Positions 1-9,074 of a DNA stretch of 45,107 nt are shown piece after piece. The notes under the pieces were generated by a model. It searched no databases. It saw nothing but the letters and a program-made list of their open reading frames with translations, and was not told where the DNA came from. A program made the translations under genes and the position numbers. The first letter of the stretch is position 1, and each line of letters starts with the position of its first letter. The stretch comes from Acetoanaerobium noterae (GTDB taxonomy: Bacteria > Bacillota > Clostridia > Peptostreptococcales > Filifactoraceae), in assembly GCF_900168025.1 (NCBI RefSeq), contig NZ_FUYN01000009.1, forward strand, positions 1 through 45,107, read 5' to 3'.

Positions 1-129
1 AATAAATTTAATACTGAAGATCAATTAGATGAAGCTGTAAATAGATATGTACATGTTTGGTACAACCACATTAGACCTCATTCATATAATGGTGGATTAA
101 CACCTTTCGAGGCGCGAAATTTGGCTTAA
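1..129 (+). CDS. IS3-family transposase OrfB, C-terminal fragment
   Basis: The last 42 codons of a DDE transposase, open at the window start and ending with TAA. The WYNHIRPHSYNGGLTPFEA segment is the usual C-terminus of IS3-family OrfB (integrase core, rve type), where the catalytic Glu helix is followed by a YN..RPH...L.P..F pattern. It would act as the catalytic part of the OrfAB transposase. It is truncated only because the window starts here; nothing suggests it is broken. Confidence 0.85.
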   Translation, partial: NKFNTEDQLDEAVNRYVHVWYNHIRPHSYNGGLTPFEARNLA

Positions 130-169
130 AAAACCGTACTTAGTGTTACAAAAAAGCTTGACCATTACA
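1..169 (+). mobile_element. Right end of an IS3-family insertion sequence
   Basis: The window opens inside the second transposase frame of an IS3-type element, and the element ends at the CA of base 169. The terminal sequence read inward (TGTAATGGTC..., then TTGTAACA and AGTACG from the 19th base) matches the left terminus of the IS copy at the far end of the window (44800 onward, also TGTAAT with TTGTAACA at the same offset). The two are therefore opposite ends of the same or a very close IS type. Family assignment rests on the transposase fragment and the TG...CA ends. The body of this copy lies outside the window. Confidence 0.85.
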
Positions 170-210
170 GCTCGAGTGGACAGCATTGATGTCATTAGCC
201 CCTTACGTTC

Positions 211-276
211 GCGGGAACTTATCAATGGCTTTTTTGCTGTTTTTCTGAAAATCGACGTTCAAGGGAACATATCGAC
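211..276 (+). repeat. IS21-like terminal repeat units (two)
   Basis: Two copies of a unit of the form GGGAACWTATCRAY, at 211-226 and 261-276. The same unit recurs at 3638-3653, 33963-33979, 33994-34009 and three times at 38552-38637. Multiple short repeats near the ends are typical of IS21-family elements, and the copy near 3.5 kb sits next to an IstA-like fragment, so I read these as IS21-type end remnants. The second unit ends six bases before the stop codon of the following minus-strand gene. The family label is an inference. Confidence 0.5.
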
Positions 277-281
277 TTGAA

Positions 282-761
282 TCATTTCATTTTTAAGCCT
301 TTATTTATAGCTTCCTGAATAATCTTATGGCAACAAACACCAAGCGGGTTATTCTCTTTGCAGTTGGAATTTTCCATAGCACCAGTTATAGCATTCACTT
401 CTTGTACTGTTTTCGCACCATGCTTAACTACAGCTTCGATTACCTGTCCTTCTGTAACTTTGCTGCAATAGCATGCATACTTTGGATTTGCATCCTTCTT
501 AAACCATATAGGAACTATAACCTGGTCTTTCAAGAATTTTATTCCATTATCAACATTATAATAGACAACATTACAACTTTCATTCATGCAGATCTTATAT
601 CGATCGCCTGCGACAACATTGAGGTAATCGTCTGACACTAAGTGTTCAACTGTTACTTTACTTACAGAAATCCCTTCATTATTGCAGACAGGGCAATTGT
701 CCTTATTTTGATTTAACTTTTGTGTATTGCATTCACAGCAACATTCATTAATAGTGTTCAT
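282..761 (-). CDS. CopZ-like Fe-S/Zn metallochaperone-type protein, copy 1
   Basis: A 159-residue cysteine-rich protein, one of three close paralogues in the window (others at 34764-35243 and 38643-39122). It starts with a CCCEC cluster and a CPVC pair, has a CMNESC motif in the middle, and ends with a BFD-like [2Fe-2S] region (ACYC...VIEAVVKHGAKTV...CKENNPLGVCC). This layout matches the N-terminal Zn plus [2Fe-2S] part of Archaeoglobus CopZ and the Copz-family proteins found beside P1B ATPases, but it lacks the C-terminal CxxC HMA domain. It is probably cytosolic and involved in metal delivery or reduction. I chose the ATG at 761 rather than 776 because it gives the same length and N-terminus as the paralogues. 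It lies last in the module 1 gene order, behind cls. Confidence 0.75.
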   Translation of the reverse strand: MNTINECCCECNTQKLNQNKDNCPVCNNEGISVSKVTVEHLVSDDYLNVVAGDRYKICMNESCNVVYYNVDNGIKFLKDQVIVPIWFKKDANPKYACYCSKVTEGQVIEAVVKHGAKTVQEVNAITGAMENSNCKENNPLGVCCHKIIQEAINKGLKMK

Positions 762-912
762 ATTATTAACATCCACTCTACATTATAGTGTCTTTATTAA
801 ACTTGGTAAACCATTTAATACTTCTGCCAATAGTCATTATCGCCTTACATGTCTGAAGACAATAGTACAAAAATAAAATCCCAAATTCCTGCTTTCATAC
901 TTAATGAAATCA

Positions 913-2439
913 TTACATTAGTGGTGCAAAAATTCGTAGTATTTTCTGAATAAGCTCTGTGAATAAATTGTACTCACAGTCTATCATTGTGATTTCCTGA
1001 CAAACTTCCAGAGTATCAAGATAATCTTTTTTGATTTCAATAACAGAATGATTGTCATAAAGCAATACACCACATTCAAAATGGAGGTAGAGACTTCTAA
1101 AATCTAAATTCGTAGTCCCGACCGTTGCCACCTTGTCATCGGAAACAAAAGTTTTAGAATGTACAAACCCTTTTGAATATTCATAAATCTTAACTCCAAC
1201 AAGAATAAGCTCTCTGTAATATGAGCGTGTTACCATATGCACAAACCATTTATCCCAATGATGTGGTGTAACAATTCTGACATCTACACCGCTTTTTGCT
1301 GCCAGCTTTAATGCGGATACCACTGTATCATCAAGAATAAGATAAGGAGTATTTATATACACATACTTTTTTGAATTATTTATAATATTTAAATAAATAT
1401 TTTCACCCACGTTTTCGCTATCAATAGGGTTGTCCGCATATGGTTGTACATATCCATCAGACAAAATTTGGGTTTGCTGCGGACGGTATTTATTGTAGTT
1501 TTCGATTGTATTTTTGCATAGACTCCACATCTGTAAAAACATCAATGTAAAACTCCAAGCTGCATCACCACGGATCATGATGGAAGCATCCTTCCAATGT
1601 CCATGCTTATCAACTGCATTTATATATTCATCTGCCAAATTGATGCCTCCTGTAAATGCCGTTTTCCCATCAATAACTGCTATTTTGCGGTGATCACGGT
1701 AATTCTGAATGGTGGCAATTATTGGGTGAACCGCATTAAAAACTACACAGTGAATTCCCATACTCTCCAAAGTTTTTTGATAATTTTTTGGCAATAAAAG
1801 AAAGCACCCAATATCATCATATATTACACGAATATCAATGCCTTGTTTTGCCTTTTTTTGTAGAATTTCAAGAATCGAATTCCACATTAAACCTTCTTGA
1901 ATAATAAAATATTCGAGAAAAATGTAATGTTCTGCTTTTTTCAACTCTTCGATTAATCTTTTAAACATGAGTTCTCCAGGTGTTAAGTATTCAGTTTGTG
2001 TATTTTGATAAACAGGGAAGCCGGCATATCCTTGTAAGTATTTTACCAGTGGAAGAATTTCCGCATTTTCCTCGGCGATTATAGGCAAGATATTTTCCTT
2101 AGGGGCAAACAAAGACTGACTTTCAAACTTTATTTTAGCTATTACTCTACTCACTTTTGCAGTAGGGAACTGCAAATTGAACAAAAGATAGAGTAAGCCG
2201 CCAAACACTGGAAATAAAAGTATTAGAATTGTCCAAGTTAATTTATAAGAAGATTTATCATCTTTGCTGATAATATATAAAACAACACAATAGCTCGTTA
2301 TTATTAAAATTAAGTTAATCAGATCTATTTTTTTGCTGTAACCAGAAATCACAAAAACCAAAATACTTATCTGAAGCGCAATCAATAAAATCACCATAAC
2401 ACGATGCCAAGATAATACCTTCATCCGCCTATGGCTCAT
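913..2439 (-). CDS. cls: Cardiolipin synthase (phospholipase D family)
   Basis: A 508-residue membrane enzyme that condenses phosphatidylglycerol into cardiolipin. Two or three hydrophobic segments fill the first 90 residues. They are followed by two HKD motifs of the PLD family: HRKIAVIDG...GG near residue 250 and HSKTFVSDD...G near residue 430. Length and layout match bacterial ClsA-type enzymes. The start is the ATG at 2439, eight bases behind a GAGGAGG site; an in-frame GTG nine bases further upstream lies too close to that site. It is probably cotranscribed with the DegV gene 28 bases upstream. In a metal-resistance island it may help membrane adaptation, but that is a guess; it may simply be a passenger. 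Confidence 0.92.
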   Translation of the reverse strand: MSHRRMKVLSWHRVMVILLIALQISILVFVISGYSKKIDLINLILIITSYCVVLYIISKDDKSSYKLTWTILILLFPVFGGLLYLLFNLQFPTAKVSRVIAKIKFESQSLFAPKENILPIIAEENAEILPLVKYLQGYAGFPVYQNTQTEYLTPGELMFKRLIEELKKAEHYIFLEYFIIQEGLMWNSILEILQKKAKQGIDIRVIYDDIGCFLLLPKNYQKTLESMGIHCVVFNAVHPIIATIQNYRDHRKIAVIDGKTAFTGGINLADEYINAVDKHGHWKDASIMIRGDAAWSFTLMFLQMWSLCKNTIENYNKYRPQQTQILSDGYVQPYADNPIDSENVGENIYLNIINNSKKYVYINTPYLILDDTVVSALKLAAKSGVDVRIVTPHHWDKWFVHMVTRSYYRELILVGVKIYEYSKGFVHSKTFVSDDKVATVGTTNLDFRSLYLHFECGVLLYDNHSVIEIKKDYLDTLEVCQEITMIDCEYNLFTELIQKILRIFAPLM

Positions 2440-2467
2440 TTGATTCACCTCCTCACCTATAATGAAA

Positions 2468-3355
2468 TCAATCTACTCGCTTATCTCCAAAAAAGAAAAG
2501 TGCTACAGTACCAGGGCCAGTATGTGCACCTATTACAGTGCCAACACTATTAATCAAAACGCGACCATTGAGATTCGTAAATTTCCCCTCTATTAAATCA
2601 GCAACCTTGCGTGCATCGTCATAACATGCTGAATTGGATATAAAACACTTGCCAGAATAGTCTACACCATTCTTTGCATGCGTTTCCATTTGATGAACCA
2701 TTTCTTTTATCACATGTTTTTTCCCGCGGACTTTCATGCGAGGAACGAGTTTCCCATCATGACTCATATTCATTAATGGGCATATGTTAAGCAAATTTCC
2801 AACAGTTGCAACTGTTGGTGATATACGTCCTCCACGTTTATAATGTGTTAGATCAGTTGAAAAAAACCAATGGTGTACATTATGCTTGTTTTCTTCTAAA
2901 CACGCATATACATCTTCAACTGTTGTACCAATGTCTCGCATATCTGCCGCCATGTCTATAAGTAATCCATAACCTGATGATGCACCTAACGAATCTACTA
3001 ATAAAATTTTTCTATTCGGATATTTTAATAAAAGTTCATCCTTTGCAATGCAAGCCGAATTATAAGTACCTGACAAACCCGTAGAAAATGAAACATGTAA
3101 AATATCTTTACCCTCTTTTAAATATGATTCAAAAAAATCTATAAACTGCCCAACGTTTACCTGTGAAGTAATAGGCATTGATCCTTCCGAAATTCTAGCA
3201 TAAAATTCTTCAAATGACATTGTTCTTCCTAAATCATCAGGATATTCTATTCCATCAATATTGTAATGAAAACAAACAAATGGTATATTCCTTTTTTCAA
3301 AATAATCATATGGCATATCTGCTGTAGAACAACAAGTTAAAACATAATCAGACAT
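2468..3355 (-). CDS. DegV family fatty-acid-binding protein
   Basis: A 295-residue protein matching the DegV/FakB family, which binds a fatty acid and presents it to a fatty-acid kinase. Visible hallmarks are the N-terminal STADMPYDY-type segment, the Thr/Ser-rich FSTGLSGTYNSA motif near residue 90, and the VDSLGASSGYG stretch. The start at 3355 follows a GGGGGA site; the longer reading frame upstream (to 3436) has no comparable site and runs toward the IS21-like debris. It precedes cls closely, so the pair may link fatty-acid incorporation and phospholipid synthesis. Any direct role in metal resistance is unsupported. Confidence 0.88.
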   Translation of the reverse strand: MSDYVLTCCSTADMPYDYFEKRNIPFVCFHYNIDGIEYPDDLGRTMSFEEFYARISEGSMPITSQVNVGQFIDFFESYLKEGKDILHVSFSTGLSGTYNSACIAKDELLLKYPNRKILLVDSLGASSGYGLLIDMAADMRDIGTTVEDVYACLEENKHNVHHWFFSTDLTHYKRGGRISPTVATVGNLLNICPLMNMSHDGKLVPRMKVRGKKHVIKEMVHQMETHAKNGVDYSGKCFISNSACYDDARKVADLIEGKFTNLNGRVLINSVGTVIGAHTGPGTVALFFFGDKRVD

Positions 3356-3446
3356 ATTTAATCCCCCTATGTATTGTTTTATAATAGCCTTGTGCATAAC
3401 CAAGGCCTTGATAGAAATAGCCATAGCGTACCCCATTCATTCCCAG

Positions 3447-3668
3447 TTAATTTGCAATTTCACGGGCGGTTAATCCATTTTGCTGACCGAAGGGTATCAA
3501 ATCAATCTTAATGTAATCAATCTCGAAATAACTTATATATTTATCTATTACTCCTAGTAATAGATCTAGATTTGTACAACGATGTAATATCTCCAATCTC
3601 GGAGACATATCCATGGCATTTTTTGAACTAAGGGTAGGTGGGAACATATCAACAGCCAATATCGCCAA
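3447..3668 (-). pseudogene. IS21-like remnant: terminal unit plus IstA N-terminal fragment
   Basis: A short open frame of 73 codons beginning in the repeat unit at 3638-3653. Its end, QQNGLTAREIAN then TAA, resembles the N-terminal helix-turn-helix of an IS21-family IstA (GLS-REIA pattern). Reading continues past the stop as LGMNGVR, so the fragment is either interrupted by a nonsense codon or cut there. It sits between lspA and the DegV gene and probably split an ancestral operon. It is best regarded as mobile-element debris; the family assignment is tentative because only about 20 residues resemble IstA. Confidence 0.45.
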
Positions 3669-3679
3669 TATTAATCTAT

Positions 3680-4141
3680 CTACCCCTTAATTAATGAAAC
3701 CTTAGTGTCTTTCAGCATATAGTATGAAAGTAAAATAGCACCAGTAACAACAAATACATCAGCCATATTAAAAATCGGATAATTTATAAGAGTAAAATCC
3801 AACATATCTACCACATAGTTAAGTCTTAACCTGTCTACTAAATTACCCATAGCCCCACCTATTATCAAGGAAAGTGATACTTTTAATAAAGTTTGGCCTG
3901 ATTTCCTTACTTTTACAAAATAGCATCCAAGTAAGGTAATAATCAATGCGGTTACTATAATAAGCAGCATCTGCTTTCCACTAAAGATACTAAATGCAGC
4001 TCCCCTATTTTCTGCATAGGTCAAATGAAAAACTTGATTAATAAGAGGATACGAATTAATTGGTTTTATGTATAAAACAGTTAAATATTTACTAAACTGA
4101 TCAATTATTAGTATAAGAACGATTGAAAGTATATAAAACAT
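3680..4141 (-). CDS. lspA: Signal peptidase II (lipoprotein signal peptidase)
   Basis: A 153-residue integral membrane aspartyl protease that removes signal peptides from diacylglyceryl-modified prolipoproteins. It has four hydrophobic segments, the NRGAAF motif near residue 45, and the two catalytic aspartates in GNLVDR (D103) and FNMAD (D128). The start is the ATG behind GGAGGGAAAA; the upstream extension to 4189 has no ribosome site of that quality. lspA copies are a recurring accessory of Cd/Pb ATPase operons (PbrC-type), so it is probably an accessory rather than housekeeping copy. Its substrates may include the lipoprotein multicopper oxidase at 29013-30506, which is an inference. Confidence 0.93.
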   Translation of the reverse strand: MFYILSIVLILIIDQFSKYLTVLYIKPINSYPLINQVFHLTYAENRGAAFSIFSGKQMLLIIVTALIITLLGCYFVKVRKSGQTLLKVSLSLIIGGAMGNLVDRLRLNYVVDMLDFTLINYPIFNMADVFVVTGAILLSYYMLKDTKVSLIKG

Positions 4142-4242
4142 TTTTCCCTCCTGAAAGTAATTTTTTGATTTAAGCTCTGACCTAATCACACTAAAGTTTT
4201 TTGTATAGATGAGCTTTTATCCTTTTCTAATACCGTTGTCTA

Positions 4243-5631
4243 TCATTTTTCCTTAAAAGGTATTATCAGCCTATATTTCCCCGTTTTAGGGTCGTTCGGT
4301 ATATCATCTACAACATTTATTTCATATCCTACAAAGTCTATCAATTTCTTCTTTTTCAATATTTCATCCATCCTGATTCTGATTCTTGATGTTATGGAAT
4401 CCTTGTCTCCACGAATTACTACATTTAACCTCAAATTATTCTTGTCAACTTGAACAACTTGAAACTTTTCCAGACCACCTACGATAAACTCTACAAAAAC
4501 TACTGGATGGATAAACTCAATATTTCCTTCTGGGTCCTTAAAAATGAGAAACTCTTCTTCACGTCCTGCTATTTTACTAAAAAGAGGGAATGCCCATCCG
4601 CAGGGACATTGCTTTTCCTCAATCATTATTTCATCGTCCATCCTGTAGCGAATTAGCGGCTGCGTATAGTTATAAAGGTTTGTGACGATTAGATTTCCCA
4701 ATTCTCCGTGTTCTGTCGGCTCCCCATTTTGCTTTACGACTTCAAAAATGTGCCAATCATTAAACATATGGAATCCTTCATTTAAATCGCACTGTGCAGC
4801 CATCCCGATAGATTCCGTGGCTGCATAGAAATTTATCGGCCTAACACCGAATGCCTTATATATAACCTCAACCATGCTGTCTGTAAGATGATCTGCAGAA
4901 CATAAAATTCTTTCTGGTCTGATTTTTAAGTTGCCTTTTAACTGTTCAAGCGCGAAAAGATACACTCCAGAAGAATATCCGCTAAGGCTATCCGGCATGA
5001 ATAGATTCAGATCAGTAATTGATTCCTGAATTGGCCTGTTTATGTCTACCGGAAGAAAATCAAATAATAGCCTCGGTGCATCCTTTGCAAGGCTTATGCC
5101 TGCAAAATGTCCATCTATCGCACCAATAAACGCATGTTTTGTCTTTCTAAAAATATGGAGTTTGTTTTTAGATACTCTGGTAAACACTAAAGCCTTCAGT
5201 ATGGACCAATCGTTGGGGCCATAGACAAAAAAGCCTATTCTCCCTGAAGAACCAGAAGTATGAATCACCTCACATATGCCTTTGTATTTTCTGCCCATCA
5301 TGTCAGGGTCATTGATAAACTTTTCTATTTCATCCTTTTTTATATTTTTGTCACAAACTAACTGGTTGAAATTCTCCATCATAATTTTTTTATCTATTAT
5401 AGGTAAATCCTCTATAGCTAGCTGATCTATCCTTTCGATGTTAATGCCATATTCTTGATAGTAATTTTTATAAAATTCAGAATATCTAACAACATGTTTT
5501 AGTAATTTTATAAATCGCTTGCGCTGTAAAGATTTTAGCTGTTCCAGATTCATGGCTTCGGATTTTTTCATCTGATGAATATGAATCATTGTATTTATTA
5601 AAGATAATTTGTATTTATCATATACGTTCAT
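4243..5631 (-). CDS. Phenylacetate-CoA ligase-like / coenzyme F390 synthetase-like protein
   Basis: A 462-residue member of the adenylate-forming (ANL) superfamily. The HTSGSSG segment near residue 125 is the P-loop-like AMP-binding signature, followed by a CSADHL...FYAATE region and a C-terminal PNDPKTGKYR segment that fits the mobile domain with its lysine. Such proteins are annotated as PaaK-like or CapK-like, and the true acyl substrate is unknown. The start is the ATG at 5631 behind AGGAAGG. A possible terminator for cadA lies upstream at 5815-5849, so it may be transcribed separately. Its link to metal resistance is unclear. Confidence 0.75.
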   Translation of the reverse strand: MNVYDKYKLSLINTMIHIHQMKKSEAMNLEQLKSLQRKRFIKLLKHVVRYSEFYKNYYQEYGINIERIDQLAIEDLPIIDKKIMMENFNQLVCDKNIKKDEIEKFINDPDMMGRKYKGICEVIHTSGSSGRIGFFVYGPNDWSILKALVFTRVSKNKLHIFRKTKHAFIGAIDGHFAGISLAKDAPRLLFDFLPVDINRPIQESITDLNLFMPDSLSGYSSGVYLFALEQLKGNLKIRPERILCSADHLTDSMVEVIYKAFGVRPINFYAATESIGMAAQCDLNEGFHMFNDWHIFEVVKQNGEPTEHGELGNLIVTNLYNYTQPLIRYRMDDEIMIEEKQCPCGWAFPLFSKIAGREEEFLIFKDPEGNIEFIHPVVFVEFIVGGLEKFQVVQVDKNNLRLNVVIRGDKDSITSRIRIRMDEILKKKKLIDFVGYEINVVDDIPNDPKTGKYRLIIPFKEK

Positions 5632-5814
5632 AAATATCCTTCCTATCACCACGAAAATTTGTTCAATTTAAATGAAAGATTTTACTCAAAAGACTGAACT
5701 TCTTCTTTAATATTTGTTCGCCTACAACTTATACATATAAATAAACAATTACTACAGAGTAAATGTTGCTCTTAGCCTTTCAATAAACCATAAATAATAA
5801 AAAATATTACAGCA

Positions 5815-5849
5815 CAAGGAATGCAGAATAATATAACCTGCATCCCTTG
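5815..5849 (-). terminator. Probable rho-independent terminator after cadA
   Basis: On the minus strand CAAGGGATGCAG pairs with CTGCATTCCTTG with one mismatch across a short AT loop, followed within ten bases by a run of T. It lies 25 bases after the cadA stop codon. The stretch 5632-5874 holds no other gene I can support. Confidence 0.6.
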
Positions 5850-5874
5850 ACTTTCGAGCTCTCTTAAATGCTTT

Positions 5875-8469
5875 TTAGATACTTTTAGTGTTCATAACTC
5901 TCATAGCATTTAAAATTGCAATGATCGCAACTCCCATGTCTGCAAACACTGCTTCCCACATTGTTGCCTCGCCTGACGCGCCAAGTACAAGGAATATTGC
6001 CTTAACGCCTAACGCAAGGATAATATTCTGCATGACAATGTTCCTTGTTCTTTTAGCAACTTTAATTGCTGTAACAATCTTGGATGGTTCATCTGTCATA
6101 ATAACAATATCAGCGGCTTCAATGGCCGCGTCCGAGCCTAATCCTCCCATAGCCATACCAATATCTGCCCTTGCAAGCACAGGTGCATCGTTTATTCCGT
6201 CGCCAACAAATACAACCTTACCCCTTTTTGATTTGTTAGCATCTAAGAATTCTATCTTTTCTACCTTGTCTGCTGGCAGCAATTCCGAATAAACCTCATC
6301 CAGCCCTAACTGTTTTCCAATCTTTTCTCCAACGGCTTTCATATCACCGGTTAGCATAACGATCTTCCCAATACCAAGTGCTTTTAATCCTTTAATTGCC
6401 TCTGCCGAGTCTTCCTTGACCTCATCTGAGATTACGATATTACCCGCATATTTTTTATTTATTGCAATGTGTACCACGGTGCCAATTGTTTCTATTTCTT
6501 GATATTTAATATTTTCACTAACCATTAATTTGGCGTTACCGGCAAGAACCTCTTTATCGGCAAGCTTAACACTTAAACCATGACCTGCGATTTCTTTATA
6601 ATCATCTATTTTACTGAAATCAATCTCTTTCTTATAAACCTTCAAGATGGATAACGCAATCGGATGGCTTGAATGACTTTCAGCATATGCTGCATATTCA
6701 ATCAATTCATCGTCTGTATAATCAATTTGAGCATTGACTTCTACAACCTCAAAAACCCCTTTGGTTAATGTACCCGTCTTATCAAATACAACCATTTCTA
6801 CATTGTTCAAAGCCTCTAGATAATTACTGCCTTTTACAAGAATACCCCTCTTCGAAGCTCCGCCAATACCACCGAAGAATCCTAACGGTATTGAAATTAC
6901 TAAAGCACAAGGGCAGGATACAACCAGAAACACCAGAGCTCTATAAATCCATTCTGAAAATGTGGCTCCTGGCACTACTAATGGTGGTATAATCGCCAAT
7001 GCCAACGCTCCAAATACAACAACCGGAGTATAGTAACGGGCAAATTTTGTTATAAATTGTTCTGTAGGAGCTTTTCTACTACTTGCGTTTTGTACCAAAT
7101 CCAAAATTTTTGATACTGTAGATTCACCAAAATCCTTTGTAACTTCAACCGTTAATACACCATTCTTGTTAATGAATCCACTTAAAGCATCGCTGCCAGG
7201 TACCAGTTCGCGGGGAATAGATTCACCGGTTAATGCTGCTGTATCTACCATTGATGTTCCATCTAGGACTTTTCCGTCGAGTGGAACTTTTTCTCCTGGT
7301 TTTACAACGATGATATCTCCGATGTTAACTTCTTCCGGTGACACTTTTTTAATTTCATCACCAATTTTAAGATTTGCATAGTCAGGTCGTATATCCATCA
7401 ATGCACTGATCGATTTTCTGGAATTACCCACGGCCAGATCTTGGAACAATTCACCAACTAGATAGAACATCATAACTGCAACACCTTCTGGATATTCGCC
7501 AATGAAGAATGCGCCAATGGTCGCTACGCTCATAAGAAAATGTTCACTGAATACCTGACCTCTTGCAATTCCCTTGATTGCTTTTAATACAACGGGTCCA
7601 CCTACTATAATGTAACTGATTAAAAACAAGGTTAGTTCCAGCCAATTCTGGAAATTAAATATCATGCCTACTGCAAATATTGCTCCGCCGATTATCAGCC
7701 TTGCTATTTCTTTTTTATTGTTATCTTCATCGTCATCATCATTTTCTTTTGTATTAGCCTTGGATGTATTCCCCTCAAAAACAACTTTAACATCTGGCTC
7801 TATTTTCTTTACTATACCTTCTATTGTTTCATTTAGTGAAGAAATATTGATGCCTGTATTAGTTTCCAACGTAAGTTTCTTTGATACAAAATCAACTGAT
7901 GCAAATTTTACGTCTTCTAACTTACTCACTTCTGTCTCGATTTTTGCTGCGCAATTTGCGCATCCAAGTCCTTCAAGCATTATTGTTGTATTGTTACCCT
8001 TATTTTTATCGGTATCAATTATTTTAACATCCGGTTCAAGTTTATTTATGATGGCTGTTACTTCTCCAAGAATTTTACCAAATTCCTTTTTATTGACTGC
8101 TTCAATTGTCAGCTTCTTAGATACAAAATCAACAGTCGCACTATTTACCCCCTCAAGGCTTTGCGTTTGAGCTTCTATCTTTGCAGCACAATTCGCACAT
8201 CCAAGCCCTTCAAGTATTAATACTTTTTTATTGCTCTTGTTAACAGTTTTTTCTATCACTACAACATCAGGTTCGTGCTTGTGCACTATGGTTTCAACTT
8301 TCTGTAATGTATTCTTATACTCTTTCTCTGATTCAGTTTCTAAAGTCAATGTCTTGTTCATGAAATTCATGTAAGCTTTGACTCCATTTATTTTATTAAC
8401 CTCATCTTCAATTTTAGCTGCACAATTCGCGCAATCTAAGCCTTCTAAAATTACTTCCTTCTTTAACAT
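5875..8469 (-). CDS. cadA: Cd/Zn/Pb-exporting P1B-2 ATPase with three N-terminal HMA domains
   Basis: An 864-residue heavy-metal efflux ATPase of the cytoplasmic membrane. It carries three HMA domains in tandem with CANC metal sites (cysteines 13/16, 91/94 and 170/173), then an acidic Asp/Glu-rich linker near residues 245-255. The core has SCPCALVISIP in the metal-binding membrane helix, the DKTGTLTKG phosphorylation site and the GDGINDAP hinge. The CPC plus ISIP context is that of Zn/Cd/Pb (P1B-2) pumps rather than copper pumps. Most CadA proteins have one or two HMA domains, so three is unusual. The start follows GGAGGAG. It is transcribed with cadC, 14 bases upstream. Confidence 0.95.
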   Translation of the reverse strand: MLKKEVILEGLDCANCAAKIEDEVNKINGVKAYMNFMNKTLTLETESEKEYKNTLQKVETIVHKHEPDVVVIEKTVNKSNKKVLILEGLGCANCAAKIEAQTQSLEGVNSATVDFVSKKLTIEAVNKKEFGKILGEVTAIINKLEPDVKIIDTDKNKGNNTTIMLEGLGCANCAAKIETEVSKLEDVKFASVDFVSKKLTLETNTGINISSLNETIEGIVKKIEPDVKVVFEGNTSKANTKENDDDDEDNNKKEIARLIIGGAIFAVGMIFNFQNWLELTLFLISYIIVGGPVVLKAIKGIARGQVFSEHFLMSVATIGAFFIGEYPEGVAVMMFYLVGELFQDLAVGNSRKSISALMDIRPDYANLKIGDEIKKVSPEEVNIGDIIVVKPGEKVPLDGKVLDGTSMVDTAALTGESIPRELVPGSDALSGFINKNGVLTVEVTKDFGESTVSKILDLVQNASSRKAPTEQFITKFARYYTPVVVFGALALAIIPPLVVPGATFSEWIYRALVFLVVSCPCALVISIPLGFFGGIGGASKRGILVKGSNYLEALNNVEMVVFDKTGTLTKGVFEVVEVNAQIDYTDDELIEYAAYAESHSSHPIALSILKVYKKEIDFSKIDDYKEIAGHGLSVKLADKEVLAGNAKLMVSENIKYQEIETIGTVVHIAINKKYAGNIVISDEVKEDSAEAIKGLKALGIGKIVMLTGDMKAVGEKIGKQLGLDEVYSELLPADKVEKIEFLDANKSKRGKVVFVGDGINDAPVLARADIGMAMGGLGSDAAIEAADIVIMTDEPSKIVTAIKVAKRTRNIVMQNIILALGVKAIFLVLGASGEATMWEAVFADMGVAIIAILNAMRVMNTKSI

Positions 8470-8483
8470 TCCTTACTCCTCCT

Positions 8484-8858
8484 TTACTTTCTTCCTTCTG
8501 AAATATGAATTAATCCCTGATCAAATATTTGCTTTACGTGTTCATCTTCAAGTGAGTAGAATACAATCTTTCCCTCTCTTCTGCTTTTTACCAATTCAGC
8601 CTGTTTTAAGACTCTTAGTTGATGTGAAATTGCTGATTGGGTCATATTTAATAAGAATGAAATATCGCAAACGCACATCTCAGCTTCACCTAAAGCCGAA
8701 AGAATCTTAATCCTTGTTGAATCACCTAGGACCTTAAATAAGTCAGCAAGATCATATAGAGTTACTTCTTGAAGCATTTTTTCTCGAACTTGATTAACAG
8801 TATCCTCATGTATAACATCACAGTCGCATCTTTCAGCTGGTTGTATTTTTATTGCCAT
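8484..8858 (-). CDS. cadC: CadC-type ArsR/SmtB metalloregulator, module 1
   Basis: A 124-residue winged-helix repressor that releases DNA on binding Cd, Pb or Zn. It has the N-terminal CDC motif (ERCDCDVIHED) and the CVCD motif in the recognition region, which together form the CadC alpha-3N metal site. A C-terminal His segment (HVKQIFDQGLIHI) could give the second, alpha-5 site. The helix-turn-helix is the MTQSAISHQLRVLKQA segment. I chose the ATG at 8858, directly behind GGAGGAG, rather than the upstream frame start. It is first in the operon with cadA; the likely operator is at 8884-8905. Confidence 0.94.
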   Translation of the reverse strand: MAIKIQPAERCDCDVIHEDTVNQVREKMLQEVTLYDLADLFKVLGDSTRIKILSALGEAEMCVCDISFLLNMTQSAISHQLRVLKQAELVKSRREGKIVFYSLEDEHVKQIFDQGLIHISEGRK

Positions 8859-8883
8859 ATTATCTCCTCCGATATTATTCAAC

Positions 8884-8905
8884 TGAACACTTGAACAGCC
8901 TTTCA
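8884..8905. promoter_or_regulatory. Candidate CadC operator, module 1
   Basis: The 22-base sequence TGAACACTTGA...TTTCA lies 25 bases upstream of the cadC start. It lines up base for base in its outer and central parts with TGAATGCTTGA...ATTCA at 37969-37990, upstream of the second cadC. Both fit the imperfect 12-2-12 inverted repeats bound by SmtB/CadC proteins. A further ACTTGAAT...ATTCAAGT palindrome follows near 8950-8972. Confidence 0.65.
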
Positions 8906-9027
8906 TATGTATATTTATATTTTAACGCCGAGGTAATAAGATGTCAATAGATACTTGAATAATCATTCAAGTGAACAAGCAATTTATTGTCATTCTATAC
9001 TTGTTGAGGTTTTTAACGATTAAAACA

Positions 9028-9062
9028 CCGCCAGCTGAAGAATACCTTTCCTCGGCTGGCGG
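9028..9062 (-). terminator. Hairpin after the recombinase remnant
   Basis: CCGCCAGC at 9028-9035 pairs perfectly with GCTGGCGG at 9055-9062 over a 19-base loop. It lies just past the stop of the minus-strand recombinase remnant, and the minus strand downstream is T-rich. It probably ends that gene's transcript. Confidence 0.6.
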
Positions 9063-9074
9063 TCACCATATATT

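Noticed and set aside
327-635. Plus-strand open frame of 102 codons opposite CopZ-like 1 (similar frames oppose copies 2 and 3)
   Set aside because: It recurs at all three loci only because the paralogous coding strand is conserved. The minus-strand frame has the motifs and ribosome sites.
5888-8170. Several plus-strand frames within cadA, rich in Ser, Thr and Ile
   Set aside because: They are antisense shadows of the ATPase gene, with no ribosome sites or recognisable domains.
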